A stretch of DNA of 64,000 bases from Saprospiraceae bacterium. GTDB taxonomy: Bacteria; Bacteroidota; Bacteroidia; Chitinophagales; Saprospiraceae. The stretch spans positions 193,205 through 257,204 of the forward strand of contig JADJTQ010000008.1 of NCBI GenBank assembly GCA_016711125.1, given 5' to 3'. Within the stretch, counting starts at the first letter, position 1. The number at the start of each line of letters is the position of its first letter. Below the pieces are notes generated by a model, which worked only from the letters and a program-made list of their open reading frames with translations, made no database searches and was not told the origin of the DNA. The position numbers were made by a program, and so were the translations under genes. Positions 27,276 to 37,705 of this stretch are shown piece by piece.

Positions 27276-28089
27276 ATGTCCAAAATTCGGCTATTGGAAA
27301 AAATATACGGGTACACCAGGCGAGAGCCACGGACCTAAATACGCGGTGTATGCTTACGGCCATAATTTGTAAAACCAGAGGGCTCTCTTTTTTTTGATTT
27401 GAGCCAGAGCAGGTAGCTGCTCCTCTCTCCTGGTAACAATAATAATTTCGATTATCTAAAGAATATCCAAAATTCGCTATTGGAAAAAATATGTTGGTAC
27501 TCACAGAGAGCCACGGACCTAAATACTCGGTGTATGCTTACGGCCATAATTTCTAAAACCAGAGGGCTTTCTTTTTTGATTTGAGCCAGAGCAGGTAGCT
27601 GCTCCTCTCTCCTTGGCAACAGAATAATCTTCGATTATCTAAAGAATGTCTAAAATTCGCTATTGGAAAAAATATATTGGTACACCAGGAGAGAGCCGCG
27701 CGGACCTAAATCCGCGGTATCTGGTTACGGCCATAATTTGTAGGCCAGAGGGCTTGCTCTTCTTTTAATTTGAGGCGGAGCAGGTAGCTGCTCCTCCCTC
27801 CTTGTAACAGAATAATTTCGATTATCTAAAGAATATCCAAAATTCGCTTTAGGAAAAAATATATTGGTACCTCAGAGACGCGGTGTATGCTTACGGCCAT
27901 AATTTGTAAAGTAAGAGGGCTTTCTTTTTTTAATGTGAGCCAGAGCAAGTAGCTGCTCCTCTCTCCCTGGTCACAGAATAATTTCGATTATCTAAAGAAT
28001 ATCCAAAATTCGCTTTAGGAAAAAATATATTGGTACTCAGAGAGAGCCACAGACCTAAATACGCGGTGTATGCTTACGGCCATAAGTCG
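27276..28089. repeat. Tandem repeat, about 4.5 copies of a 166-187 bp unit
   Basis: Units start at about 27276, 27462, 27645, 27832 and 27998, each with AAT(A/G)TC(C/T)AAAATTCG. Shared blocks are GGAAAAAATAT, GAGAGCC, CGGTGTATGCTTACGGCCAT, a pyrimidine or T-rich tract, GAGCAGGTAGCTGCTCCTC (a hairpin of GAGCAG and CTGCTC) and TTTCGATTATCTAAAGAA. The fourth unit lacks about 20 bp after the CAGAGA block, and the fifth stops in the middle. Copies are about 85-95 percent alike. No reading frame runs through it, so it is not a coding repeat. Confidence 0.9.
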
Positions 28090-28201
28090 AAGCTGGATTA
28101 TCATTGCTAATCAATCATCGCTTCCAATCTTGAAGTTCACGCATTTATCTTTTTTGTAATTTTAACCCAAACAGCAATCTCTGAGAAAGATCCTATCCAT
28201 A

Positions 28202-28711
28202 TTGATGTTGCTTGCACTGGTGGTCCCGGTAACTATCATCTATACCTATTTTCATTGGCAGGAGCAGATATTGGAGGCGACGGTAGCGCAGCGAATCAAA
28301 GCTAACATAGGGCACGAGCACCTTGTGACCCTTGGCTTTTCGCTCCGAGATGCCAGTAATCTCCGGTGGGAACATGAGCATGAATTTGAATACCAGGGAA
28401 TGATGTATGATGTGATGGATCGTTATACCGCGGGCGATAGCATTTATTATCATTGCTGGCCAGACCACGAAGAATCACTGCTCAAAAAGAATCTCTATCG
28501 CTCCCTGGCACTGGATTTTGGTGAAAATCCAGGTCGTAAGTCACAGGAATCACGGATTTTTTCATTCTTTAAATCACTGATTGATTCCCGCCCTTGCGAG
28601 ACACTAATCCAGTTGGAAGACCTGGCAGATAGTACTGTCTTGGAGGAAAGCAAGGAGCACTATAAAAATCTTTTTATCAGTCCTCCAACTCCCCCACCCA
28701 GGCTGGCTTGA
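28202..28711 (+). CDS. Hypothetical protein with one N-terminal membrane helix
   Basis: 169 residues. The N-terminus is a single hydrophobic helix (MLLALVVPVTIIYTYF), followed by a soluble domain with FEYQGMMYDVMDRYTAGDSIYYHCWPDHEE. The pattern of an uncleaved anchor and a small beta domain is common in Bacteroidota proteins of unknown role. The C-terminus is proline-rich (PPTPPP). It comes right after the tandem repeat. Confidence 0.6.
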   Translation: MMLLALVVPVTIIYTYFHWQEQILEATVAQRIKANIGHEHLVTLGFSLRDASNLRWEHEHEFEYQGMMYDVMDRYTAGDSIYYHCWPDHEESLLKKNLYRSLALDFGENPGRKSQESRIFSFFKSLIDSRPCETLIQLEDLADSTVLEESKEHYKNLFISPPTPPPRLA

Positions 28712-28952
28712 AAGCAGTTTTTCAGTTTCCTTGATTAGCTTTTCACCTACCGGGCTACGTGATTTGTGCAGATAGTATGCATAAATTAATACCGGCTAGG
28801 AGATTAAGTATTTCTTAAAACGATGATGTCATTGACAGGATCAAGGCATTGAAACGATTCAATTAAGGAATCCTGGGTGATTTTGAATCAATCTTGGGTT
28901 TCCATGCATCAATATGTCGTATGACAAATTGATGATTTGGTCGTATCAACTC

Positions 28953-28970
28953 TTGACATAATCCTGTCAA
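28953..28970. promoter_or_regulatory. Palindrome before the TonB receptor gene
   Basis: TTGACA (28953-28958), a 6-bp spacer TAATCC and TGTCAA (28965-28970) form a perfect inverted repeat 16 bp before the receptor ATG. It could be an operator that couples the receptor to a nutrient signal, or a chance match inside the promoter. Confidence 0.35.
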
Positions 28971-28985
28971 CAAAATTTAGATATA

Positions 28986-31389
28986 ATGAAGAATTTCATT
29001 TGTGCACTATTATATATCTCGACCATTTCCGCTCAGGCACAAAACATCAGGGTAGTAGACCGGGATACGGAAGAGCCCCTTGTCTTGGTCACCATTACCA
29101 ATGACAATCAAAACGTGTTTACCACAACCAACGAACAAGGAGAAGCCGACATCAGCGCATTTAGGGAGGAGAGTCGCATAGAGATCCGGTACCTTGGCTA
29201 CAAGACAGAAATCACTGACTATGTTTCTATCGAGAAGAACAATTTCTTGGTCCGGTTATTTCACTCCGGCTTATCGGTTGACAATATTATCGTCACTGCT
29301 ACCCGGATTCGTCAGGATGCACGCGATATACCCTATCAAGTAGCCACGTTGACTAGCCGTCAAGTGGCTTTACAAAATCCACAAACGGCTGCCGATTTAT
29401 TAAGCACCTCAGATAAAGTATTTATTCAGAAAAGCCAACAGGGAGGGGGTAGCCCAATGATCCGCGGATTTTCGACCAACCGATTGTTGTATACGATCGA
29501 TGGTGTACGCATGAATACGGCGATTTTCCGGAGCGGTAATCTGCAAAATGTCATTTCACTAGACCCATTTGCTATCGAGAAAACGGATATCTTTTTTGGT
29601 CCGTCATCGGTAATCTATGGTAGTGATGCATTGGGTGGTGTGATGAGTTTTCAGACATTAAGTCCCAAATTATCTGACAGCGAAAAGGCAGAATTTAGTG
29701 GACAGGTATTTGGCCGATACGCCACCGCTAATGAGGAAAAAACCGCCCACGTTCATTTTAATATCGGAGGCCAAAAATGGGCAGCCGTGACCAGCATTAG
29801 TGCTTATGATTATGGTGATTTAAAAATGGGCAAAAATGGTCCCTCTGATTATTTGCGACCATTTTATGTGGAACGGAAAAATAATGAAGATGTGGTGATT
29901 GAGAATAAAGATTCCCTGGTGCAGATACCCAGTGGATACCAGCAATTAAATCTCATGCAGAAAATTCGGTTTAGGCCAAATAAACATTGGGAGTTTGACT
30001 ATGGCTTTCACCTTTCGACCACGACTGACTACAGCCGCTATGACCGGCATATCCGATACCGGAATGGATTGCCTCGCTATGGGGAATGGAGTTATGGGCC
30101 ACAAAAATGGTTGATGAATTTTCTAGAAATGGATCACCATGCCAGTAGTGCCCTATTTGATGACCTGACGATCCGGATCGCTCAGCAACATTTTGAAGAA
30201 AGCCGGCGCGACAGGAATATCAATGATCCCATCCGGCATGTGCGCATAGAACAGGTAGGAGCATACAGTGCCAATTTTGATTTTCTAAAAAGGATCGGTG
30301 AGCAACGAAAGATATATTATGGGTTTGAGAGCGTGATCAATGATGTGTCTTCTAAAGGCATCGATCAAAATATCGTGGCTGGTACATCAGAGCGTGGGCC
30401 GTCGCGATATCCACAGGCCAATTGGTCATCATTGGGTCTGTATTTGACCTATCAACAGAACCTGGCGGAAGGTCTCAATTGGCAGACCGGTTTACGTTAT
30501 AGTCAATACCGGATCAACGCCGATTTTGACACTGAATTTTATGCATTTCCTTTTACGAGGGCAAAGTTAAATAAGGGATCATTAACGGGAAGCACGGGTT
30601 TGGTGTACCGGCCGGTGCCTGGGCCTTATCCTGACCGGAAATTTTGCCACTGGATTAGGGGCACCGAATGTCGACGATCTGGGTAAAGTATTTGATTCCG
30701 AACCAGGAGCGGTGACCATACCCAATCCCGATCTGCAAGCTGAATATGCTTATAATGTCGAATTTGGAGTTGCCAAGGTTTTTAATGAAATCTTTAAAAT
30801 TGATTTCTCTGTCTACTATACATTACTTGATAATGCCATGGTACGCCGCAGCTACCAGCTCAATGGTCAGGATAGCATTGTTTACGATGGCGAATTGAGC
30901 CAGGTACAGGCCATCCAGAACGCTGCCCAGGCGGAGGTTTATGGCTTGCAGGCCGGTATCGAATTGCGACTGCCCAGTGGCCTTGTCTTTAATTCCAATC
31001 TAAACATCCAGCATGGCGACGAGGAGTTGGACGATGGTACTACTAGTCCTTCGCGGCACGCAGCGCCGACCTTCGGCATCAGCCGGGTCACTTATAGTGC
31101 TGATAAGTGGCAGGTGCAATTATACACGGTATATAGTGCCGGTGTCGAGTGTGCCAATCTGGCCCAGGAAGAGCAGGGTAAAACCGAGATTTATGCAATA
31201 GACAGCGACGGCAATCCCTTTTCGCCCGGCTGGTATACCATCAACCTGAAAAGCTCCTTTGAAATCAGTTCATCGTTGACGTTAAATGTGGGTCTGGAAA
31301 ATATTACGAATCAGCGGTACCGCCCTTATAGTTCGGGTATCGCTGCAGCGGGCAGAAGCCTGGTGGTGTCGGTGAGGGCCAAGGTGTAA
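28986..31389 (+). CDS. TonB-dependent outer-membrane receptor, frameshifted
   Basis: A signal peptide comes first, then a carboxypeptidase-D-like N-terminal domain (VVDRDTEEPLVLVTI to IRYLGYKTE). The plug holds IIVTATRIRQDARDIPYQVATLT and GGGSPMIRGFSTNRLLYTIDGVRMNTAIFRSGNLQ, and the barrel ends with LTLNVGLENITNQRYRPYSSGIAAAGRSLVVSVRAKV. This form is close to hemin or siderophore receptors. The frame breaks near 30621 at a GGG run. One base less joins VPG to LILTGNFATG. A second, compensated length change alters the GFRAPN motif to GLGAPN. Total length would be about 800 residues, normal for the family. The ligand is not evident. Confidence 0.85.
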
Positions 31390-31511
31390 GTGGTCTTAAT
31401 GTTACTAAATTAATGATTAAATCAGAAATCCCATCTATATAAGACGGTCGATGTAAGAGTTATGTAATTATTTTTTATATTGAACGGTAGTATCACCAGT
31501 CTGTACAAGTA

Positions 31512-32722
31512 ATGGACATACACACCAAGGCCGATCTAACTCAAGGAAACAAGCAACCAACTGAGGAACCACGTAGGCAACCAGCGATTCAATTGACCAA
31601 GTTACATCATCAGGGCATTGATCACATTGCTCTCAGATTTAATCATAACATTTCGATCAAGGAGCACATCCAACAGCTTGAATTTCTGCGGTGGACAAAG
31701 ACGCATCGTTGTTTTTATATGGCCAACGACTGGAAAGAAGTAAGAATATTGGTCAATCATTGCCGTGGTAAAATCTGGGTGGATCTGACCCAATTAGGAA
31801 AGAAAACCGGGAAAGAAATTTCAAGTAAGCATGAAGAGCACTTGGGTCCCGGCAGTTTGAATGCTGTTAAGCCGATAAAGGCGGACATCCAGGCCAAGAT
31901 TGAGGATGTGCGACGTTGGATGGAGCAAAAAAGATACGGAGCATCTACTGTAAAAACCTATCTAAGCTTCATCAAGCATTTTTTTGGCCGGCATCCGGCC
32001 TTACACTGGGATGGGATCACGAAGGAGATCATTACTTCATACAATCACCAATACTTCATCAGGGATAAGAGATCTACAGCTCGCAGAATCAATGGATTAA
32101 TGCGATCAAAGTTTATTTGCATGTACATAGTCTCGATCTGGGTGAATTGATAGATGTCGAAAGACCGAAAAAGGCACAATCCCTTCCCAATGTCTTAACC
32201 AAAGAAGAAGTCACCCGGATTATACTTTCTACGGGCAATGTCAAGCACAAATTTCTTTTGGCGATGACCTACGGTGGTGGTCTCCGCATTGGCGAGGTAT
32301 TAAGATTGCAACTTCCAGATTTCAGAGTTGGTGAGAAGCTATTATACATTCGAAAAAGCAAAGGGCAGAAAGACCGTCGGGTACCTCTTTCCGATAAAAT
32401 GATATCGATGTACCGAGAATACCAAGCGGCCTACGGGCCTAAAAGATATGTTTTTGAAGGCCAGACCGGAGATATATATTCTACGAGTAGTGCACAACAA
32501 GTATTAAGACGAGCATGTGACAAGGCCGGTATTACTATACACGTCACATTACATACATTGAGACACTCCTATGCCACTCATTTAATGGAATCTGGCGTGG
32601 GTCTAAGGTATATTCAAGAGATTCTTGGGCATAACAGTCCAAAGACAACGATGATTTATACCCATGTGAGTGGCAGAAGGTTAAGTGAGGTAAAAAGTCC
32701 ACTGGATGATTTAGAAATATAA
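31512..32722 (+). CDS. Tyrosine recombinase, one frameshift, at the edge of the cassette array
   Basis: The two frames overlap at 32117-32150 and read as one protein if a base is corrected between 32063 and 32080; the text then runs YSSQNQWINAIKVYLHV into ERPKKAQSLPNVLT. The N-terminal domain (residues 25-100) is the extra module of a Bacteroidota family of about 400 residues, and a SAM-like core-binding domain follows. The catalytic set is complete: Arg in GGGLRIGEVLRL, Lys in SKGQKDRRVPL, His-x-x-Arg in HTLRHSYATHL, His in LGHNSPKTT and Tyr in MIYTHV. The C-terminal half resembles XerD and integron integrases, but the IntI-specific insert is not visible. It reads toward the array that starts 70 bp downstream. 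Confidence 0.85.
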
Positions 32723-32791
32723 CTCCTGATAAACTTAGGAGTTACATGCCAAAAGTCAACTAACTCCCAAGAAATGTCGGGATATAAACAA

Positions 32792-32963
32792 GTTCGAGTC
32801 AATCCTCCCTTCGGTCGGCTTGGCTCAAACGTGTCGGGGACAAGCCCCTTATTCGTGATCGTCACCTTCGGTCAGACAACCACGAACAAGGGATATGATG
32901 AAATCCGGAAAATCTTCGGCGCTTCGCGCCGGATTTCCGAACTTCACATATCCCCGACACGTT
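32792..32963. repeat. ORF-less hairpin module, copy 1 (172 bp)
   Basis: Full-length copy of the module described under findings. It starts GTTCGAGTCAATCC and ends CCCCGACACGTT. The inverted repeat AACGTGTCGGGGA and TCCCCGACACGTT encloses two inner hairpins. It lies 70 bp behind the recombinase gene, in the place where an integron would have its first site. A small hairpin (AACTCCTGA...TTAGGAGTT) precedes it at about 32723-32746. Confidence 0.85.
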
Positions 32964-33174
32964 ACCGGTCATGCTATGGCGACAGTGCAACCATCAACTT
33001 GACAGCTATAAATTAAACAGACGAGCAACAAATTTTGATATTTAGACAACGATATACTACTAACTTGACTTCGGGACAGTTCGGACTAATGAGCCGACAC
33101 TCAAGCCAACGTAATAAAAAAATTAAAACACCCCCACCGCACAAAAATAAATTGAATTTCTATTGCCATCACAC

Positions 33175-33241
33175 ATTTGGCACATTTGCTTTTGCCGCTT
33201 ACGCTAAAACCAACCTGGAGGCAAAAGCAAAAGAGCCAAAT
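33175..33241. repeat. Long near-perfect hairpin upstream of the defence gene
   Basis: ATTTGGC (33175-33181), a 3-base internal loop and TTTGCTTTTGCC (33185-33196) pair exactly with GGCAAAAGCAAA (33220-33231), a 3-base internal loop and GCCAAAT (33235-33241). There are 19 paired bases around a 23-base loop. It ends 32 bp before the next gene, so a terminator of the upstream gene is unlikely; it may be a recombination or RNA structure. Confidence 0.7.
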
Positions 33242-33273
33242 CTCCACCCCACAACACTTATTATGATTGGACA

Positions 33274-35084
33274 ATGAACTTTCTTGAATGGAATAATCAT
33301 ATTGCAAAACATTTTTCAACTCTGACCAAGCAGGGAAGGACATTCATTTGTTCATTACAAAACAAGAAATAATAAACCTTGCTAAAGAAAATTTTGAAGA
33401 AGAAACTGACCAAGAGATTTGGGAAGATTATTTACGCAAGTTGAGAAACGGACTTCCGGGTTCAAGCGGATTCCCTAATATTTTTGACAAAGCAATTCAT
33501 TCTTTTCACCAGTGGAAAAAAGGAATAAGAGCAATAGATGGAGCTGAGCTAAAATACCCGCCATATATTTCTCATTTAGTTTTTGCGGTGTTACCACTTA
33601 TTGAAATTCAAGGTGACTATTACGCAACAAATTATTATGACCGACTAAAAGATTTTTTGGACGAGAATAATATTCAGCAAAATCTTAGAAATAAACTTCG
33701 TGACATTGACGAGTTATGGGCAGACCTTTCACATTGGTCAATCAATACAAAAAACGGTGAGTTGGGTTGCTTCAAAGAACTGCTGTTCACACATGAGACG
33801 AGGAAGTTTGTTTACAAACCATTTTCTCAATGTGTGCTGACACCAAAGGCAATCAGAAAATTGCCTGACTTTTTTTATGCAACGGGTTTTGTTCCTAAAA
33901 CTTTTTATCAAGACGAATTTTTCAGACAGCAATTATCTAGCAGAAACGGAACAGCAATTCTTGAATTGAAGGCAAGTGTTGTTGAAATCATAAAAAAACC
34001 GGCTGACGAAATTGGGCAATCAATTATTGAAACTGTAAAATCTGAATTCAATCAATGGACAGGAGAAGAACACGAAATTGTTTTAAAAGATGGAATTGAA
34101 AAGAAGATTAGAAAGAACACAGTTGTTCCACTCAAACTACAATTCAAAGTAAATGAAGATGGAGAAATTGTTTTTTCATATCGAGTAAAATATTCTTCCG
34201 AACCGCCACCCGAATTGAAGTTTGAAGAGTTTGAAGATATTTATGAAAATCAGCATTGGTCAAGAACACTCAAGCGAAATTACAAAGATTCGTTTGAACT
34301 CAAAGACACGAACAACAAATGGAAAGCAGTTTTTGATTTCAAAAATATTCGCTTATTAATTCGTGGCGGATACTTTCAACTTGGAAATGATTATTTTATT
34401 GAAACGGAAAAATTATCACGAGTTGAAGAAATGTATTTGCTATGCACAAACAACATCAGCCAATCTATTCAAGAATGGTGTGAGAACTGTTGCAGCGAAT
34501 ACAGAAATGAAAGCACATTGATAAATGTGCCAAGGGACCATTCGCTATTTTGGTTTAAGAATCCTCATCAAAGCCATGCTGAATTTCCTCAACTAAAAGT
34601 TTATGAAAACAAAACGATTTTGCTGCGAGCTGGAACAGGTTTGAAAATTGGTTATCTGACTTATCTAAATGAAATGTTGCCAGAAGTTGAAATTTCAAAT
34701 GCTGATGGAAACGAGAGAGTTTACATTCAATATGAGAATGAAAACGATAAAATCTTTTTAGAAAAGCATTTAAGTATTGGCGGCATTTGGTTGTTGCCTC
34801 AAACTATTTCGCTTAACAAAAGTTTCTACATTCAAATTGAAAACGGTTTCATTGAAGGAGTTAGACGAACATATAAAATTGATGAAGCATCACAGAATAA
34901 TTTGAGCAATGATGATTTGCCAAGGCGAAATAAGTTCAACGCAAAAGTTGAAACTGCAACGGAATTCATTCAAGGAAATAAAATTGAATGTTCAACTGCA
35001 ATCAACAAAGTAGTTGACGGACAATCTTTCAGTTCAAATATCAAAGCAGTAATTCAGCAAGAAGTAAATTTAAATTACAAAGAC
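33274..35084 (+). pseudogene. Large defence-module protein, N-terminal part, split by IS21
   Basis: The better start is the ATG at 33274 (MNFLEWNNHIAKHF); one missing G near 33333 breaks the frame, and the long open frame begins from a TTG at 33348. About 600 residues follow without a known domain: NGLPGSSGFPNIFDKAIHSFHQWKKG and HLVFAVLPLIEIQGDYYA are its most striking blocks. The frame runs into the IS21 end at 35085. If the IS and one copy of the target repeat are removed, it joins in frame to 37706 (NYKD to NTLLKWLVG), giving about 940 residues. It is followed at once by a helicase gene (ATGA overlap). Two-gene unknown-plus-helicase pairs occur in anti-phage loci such as Druantia III; I cannot confirm the type. 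Confidence 0.7.
35077..35084. repeat. IS21 target-site duplication, left copy
   Basis: ACAAAGAC directly before the IS end; the same 8 bp follow the right end at 37698-37705. IS21 elements make 4-8 bp duplications. Confidence 0.85.
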
Positions 35085-35265
35085 TGTATATTCCGATCAA
35101 ACTGACCCCCCTATTCCGATTTTGTTTGACCCCACCATTCCGGGGCTTTGACCCCCCTAAAAGGGAACTGAATGTTGGTAACATTCCGGAGGTTTGACCC
35201 CCCTTAATAGTGGATACATACGAAAAAAATGCCATGTTAAAGGCTCACCAAAAAAGAGCAATAAC

Positions 35266-36823
35266 ATGGCACAAATTAAACGTATGGATCAAATTAAAGC
35301 AATACTAAGAAGTTATCAAAGTACTCAATCTTTGAAGCAGACGGCCAGACAGTTGAAGATTTCAAAGAATACGGTCAGGACCTATGTTAGGCGCGCTCAG
35401 GATTTTTCTACTGATCTGGAGTCGATTGTAGAGATGAGTGATGCTGAGATAAGAGCGATCATATATCCACCTGAGAAGAAGGAAAATCAGAGTCGCGAAC
35501 TGATCTTCATGTCACAAGTTGATCATTGGTTGCGGGAGCTGAGGAAACAGGGGGTAACTCGACAACAGCTGTGGGAGGAATACATTGTTGAACATAAAGA
35601 TGGCTATCAATACAGTCAATTTTGTGAGCGATTAAAACAAGCAATTGATCGTAAAGATTTGACGATGATGTTGTCTCATAATCCTGGTGAAGTTATGCAA
35701 GTTGATTTTGCCGGAAAGAAGATGAATTGGGTTGATTATGACACCGGTGAAGTTCATTCATGTGAAATATTAGTTTGCGTATTGCCATTTTCCCAAATGG
35801 CATTTGCTATAGCGTTATCGAGTCAAAAGATCATCTGATTTTGTAGAGGGTTTAAACCAAGCTCTACTTTACTTTGGAAAGATTCCCTGGATCATTCTGT
35901 CTGACAACCTAAAATCTTATGTCGTTCGATCCGATCGCTATGTTCCAGATTTTACCCAGCTGTGCCAACAATTGGCTGATCACTATCAATTAGAACTCAA
36001 TGCGACTCGAGTAGGCAAGCCGAAAGATAAAGCCAGTGTAGAAAATATGGTCGCCAATATCTATCGAATTGCGCACGGTCCTCTTAGGAATGAAGTATTC
36101 TCAAGTCTCGCTGAATTAAACGCAGCGATTAGGGAAAAACTGGAAGCATTTAATTCCAAGCCCTATCAAAAGAAAGAAGGTTGTAGAAGAGAAATATTTG
36201 AAAAATATGAGGCCCCGCACATGCGTGATTTACCCAGTGAGTTCTTCGAAATGAAAAGAATCATTAAGGCTAAAGTGCAACGCAATTATCATATCATGTT
36301 GGGAGAAGACAAGAACTACTATAGTGTTCCCTATCAATACGTTGGCAACCAGGCCACTGCCATATATACTAGTAGGGTAGTCGAAGTATATATTGATAAT
36401 CAACGCGTTGCGCTACATAAGAGGCTCCGGGATCGCAACGGATACCGGTGTCAAACCGATACTTCGCATATGCCAAAGAATCATCAGGAGTGGCTTCGGG
36501 CCCGGGGCTACAACGCTGCCTATTTTATCCACGAAGGAGAAAAGATAGGTCCTGCCACCGCATGGGTTATGAGACATATGCTGACTTCAAGGATCCATGA
36601 AGTGCAAGCCTATAATAGTTGTAAAGGTGTCCTTCGGCTAGTAAAAAAATATGCTGCTACACGGCTTGAGAATGCATGCCTGAGATGTCAATCTGCCGAT
36701 AAAGCAGGCTAGAATCTCATTAAAAATATACTAGCTAGAAACCTTGATCAAGCTGACGATCAAATCAAATTATTTAATCTTCCAGATCATGAAAATATTC
36801 GTGGTCCACAAGCCTATCAATAA
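35266..36823 (+). pseudogene. istA: IstA transposase of IS21, broken twice
   Basis: An N-terminal helix-turn-helix (LKQTARQLKISKNTVRTYVRRA) comes first, then the DDE core: Asp in VMQVDFAGKKM, Asp in IILSDNLKSYV, Glu in KPKDKASVENMV. The C-terminal beta domain is YYSVPYQYVGNQATAIY. The frame breaks near 35829 (one A too many in CAAAAG before DFVEGLNQALLYFG). A TAG at 36710-36712 lies in frame before NLIKNILARNLDQAD, where relatives have Tyr; the true end is the TAA at 36823. So the element may be immobile, or the breaks are sequencing errors. Confidence 0.85.
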
Positions 36824-36885
36824 TTAATATTGGTGATATCTACAAGGTCATTAAAAATAAATTCACTGTTTAAAATTTTATCATT

Positions 36886-37620
36886 ATGCAAAACACATCT
36901 TTGGAAAAAATGAGGCAATTAAAAATGCTGGGCATGGCCAATGCGTACGAGGGCGTTCTCGGTCTTCCGATTAATCAACATCCTGATGCCCACGAAATGA
37001 TTGCTACCCTTATTGATGCTGAGGAACAGAACCGATCTCATAAAAGAATGAAATTGTTTATGCGATTGAGTAAAATCCGTTATCAGGCTACACTCCATGA
37101 TATTGATTGTTCAGAACAAAGAAATCTAAAAAAGGAAAAACTCATGATGTTAGCCGACGGTAGTTATATCCAACGCGGAGAAAACATCTTGATCAGTGGA
37201 GCTACTGGATCGGGTAAATCTTACCTATCCTGTGCGCTTGGACACCAAGCTTGCATGCAAGGCTATCGTACACTCTATTTTAATATGAATCGTTTCATTG
37301 AACAAATAGCCCTGGCCAAGGTAGATGGATCACTGATAAAATGGATGGATCGAATGAAGAAGGCTCGATTGATTATTCTGGATGATTTTGGGTTGCAGCC
37401 TATTACCCATACTGTCAAACTCATCATTCTTCAAATGTTAGAGGATCGCTATGAGAATGCCTCTACTCTGATTTGCTCTCAATTGCCGATTGCCAACTGG
37501 TATGATTATTTAGATGAACCCACACTGGCAGACGCTATTCTTGACCGCCTTGTTACTAAAGCACATCGTATTGAATTGAAAGGAAAGAGTCTCCGAAAAA
37601 GATCAAAACACGTATCTTAA
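36886..37620 (+). CDS. istB: IstB ATP-binding helper of IS21 transposition
   Basis: 244 residues, intact. Walker A is GATGSGKSYLSCALG at about residues 105-119, and Walker B LIILDDFGLQPI near residue 165; the sensor stretch STLICSQLPIANWYDYL and the closing DAILDRLVTKAHRIEL fit AAA+ IstB proteins of the DnaC/DnaA type. It lies 63 bp after istA and works with IstA in target selection. Confidence 0.95.
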   Translation: MQNTSLEKMRQLKMLGMANAYEGVLGLPINQHPDAHEMIATLIDAEEQNRSHKRMKLFMRLSKIRYQATLHDIDCSEQRNLKKEKLMMLADGSYIQRGENILISGATGSGKSYLSCALGHQACMQGYRTLYFNMNRFIEQIALAKVDGSLIKWMDRMKKARLIILDDFGLQPITHTVKLIILQMLEDRYENASTLICSQLPIANWYDYLDEPTLADAILDRLVTKAHRIELKGKSLRKRSKHVS

Positions 37621-37697
37621 CCTTGAAGTATATCGTAAGTTATCCACAGGGGGGTCAAACCTCCGGAATAGGGGGGTCAAACCGTCCGGAATATGCA

Positions 37698-37705
37698 ACA
37701 AAGAC
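37698..37705. repeat. IS21 target-site duplication, right copy
   Basis: ACAAAGAC directly behind the IS end, identical to 35077-35084. Confidence 0.85.

Larger units (their letters stand above)
35085..37697 (+). mobile_element. IS21 family element, 2613 bp
   Basis: The left end is TGTATATTCCG and the right end CGGAATATGCA, each with further subterminal copies of TTTGACCCCCCTATTCCG-like blocks (three at the left, two at the right), as is typical of IS21. The element carries istA and istB and is flanked by a perfect 8-bp direct repeat ACAAAGAC. It sits inside a defence gene whose frame is restored exactly on removal. The insertion is therefore recent relative to the decay of the region. Confidence 0.92.

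Noticed and set aside
27276..28089. CRISPR array
   Set aside because: Units of 166-187 bp are nearly identical along their whole length; there are no short repeats with unique spacers and no cas genes.
35085..37697. IS21 genes as cassette cargo
   Set aside because: Perfect target duplication and terminal repeats show direct transposition into the gene, not cassette capture.
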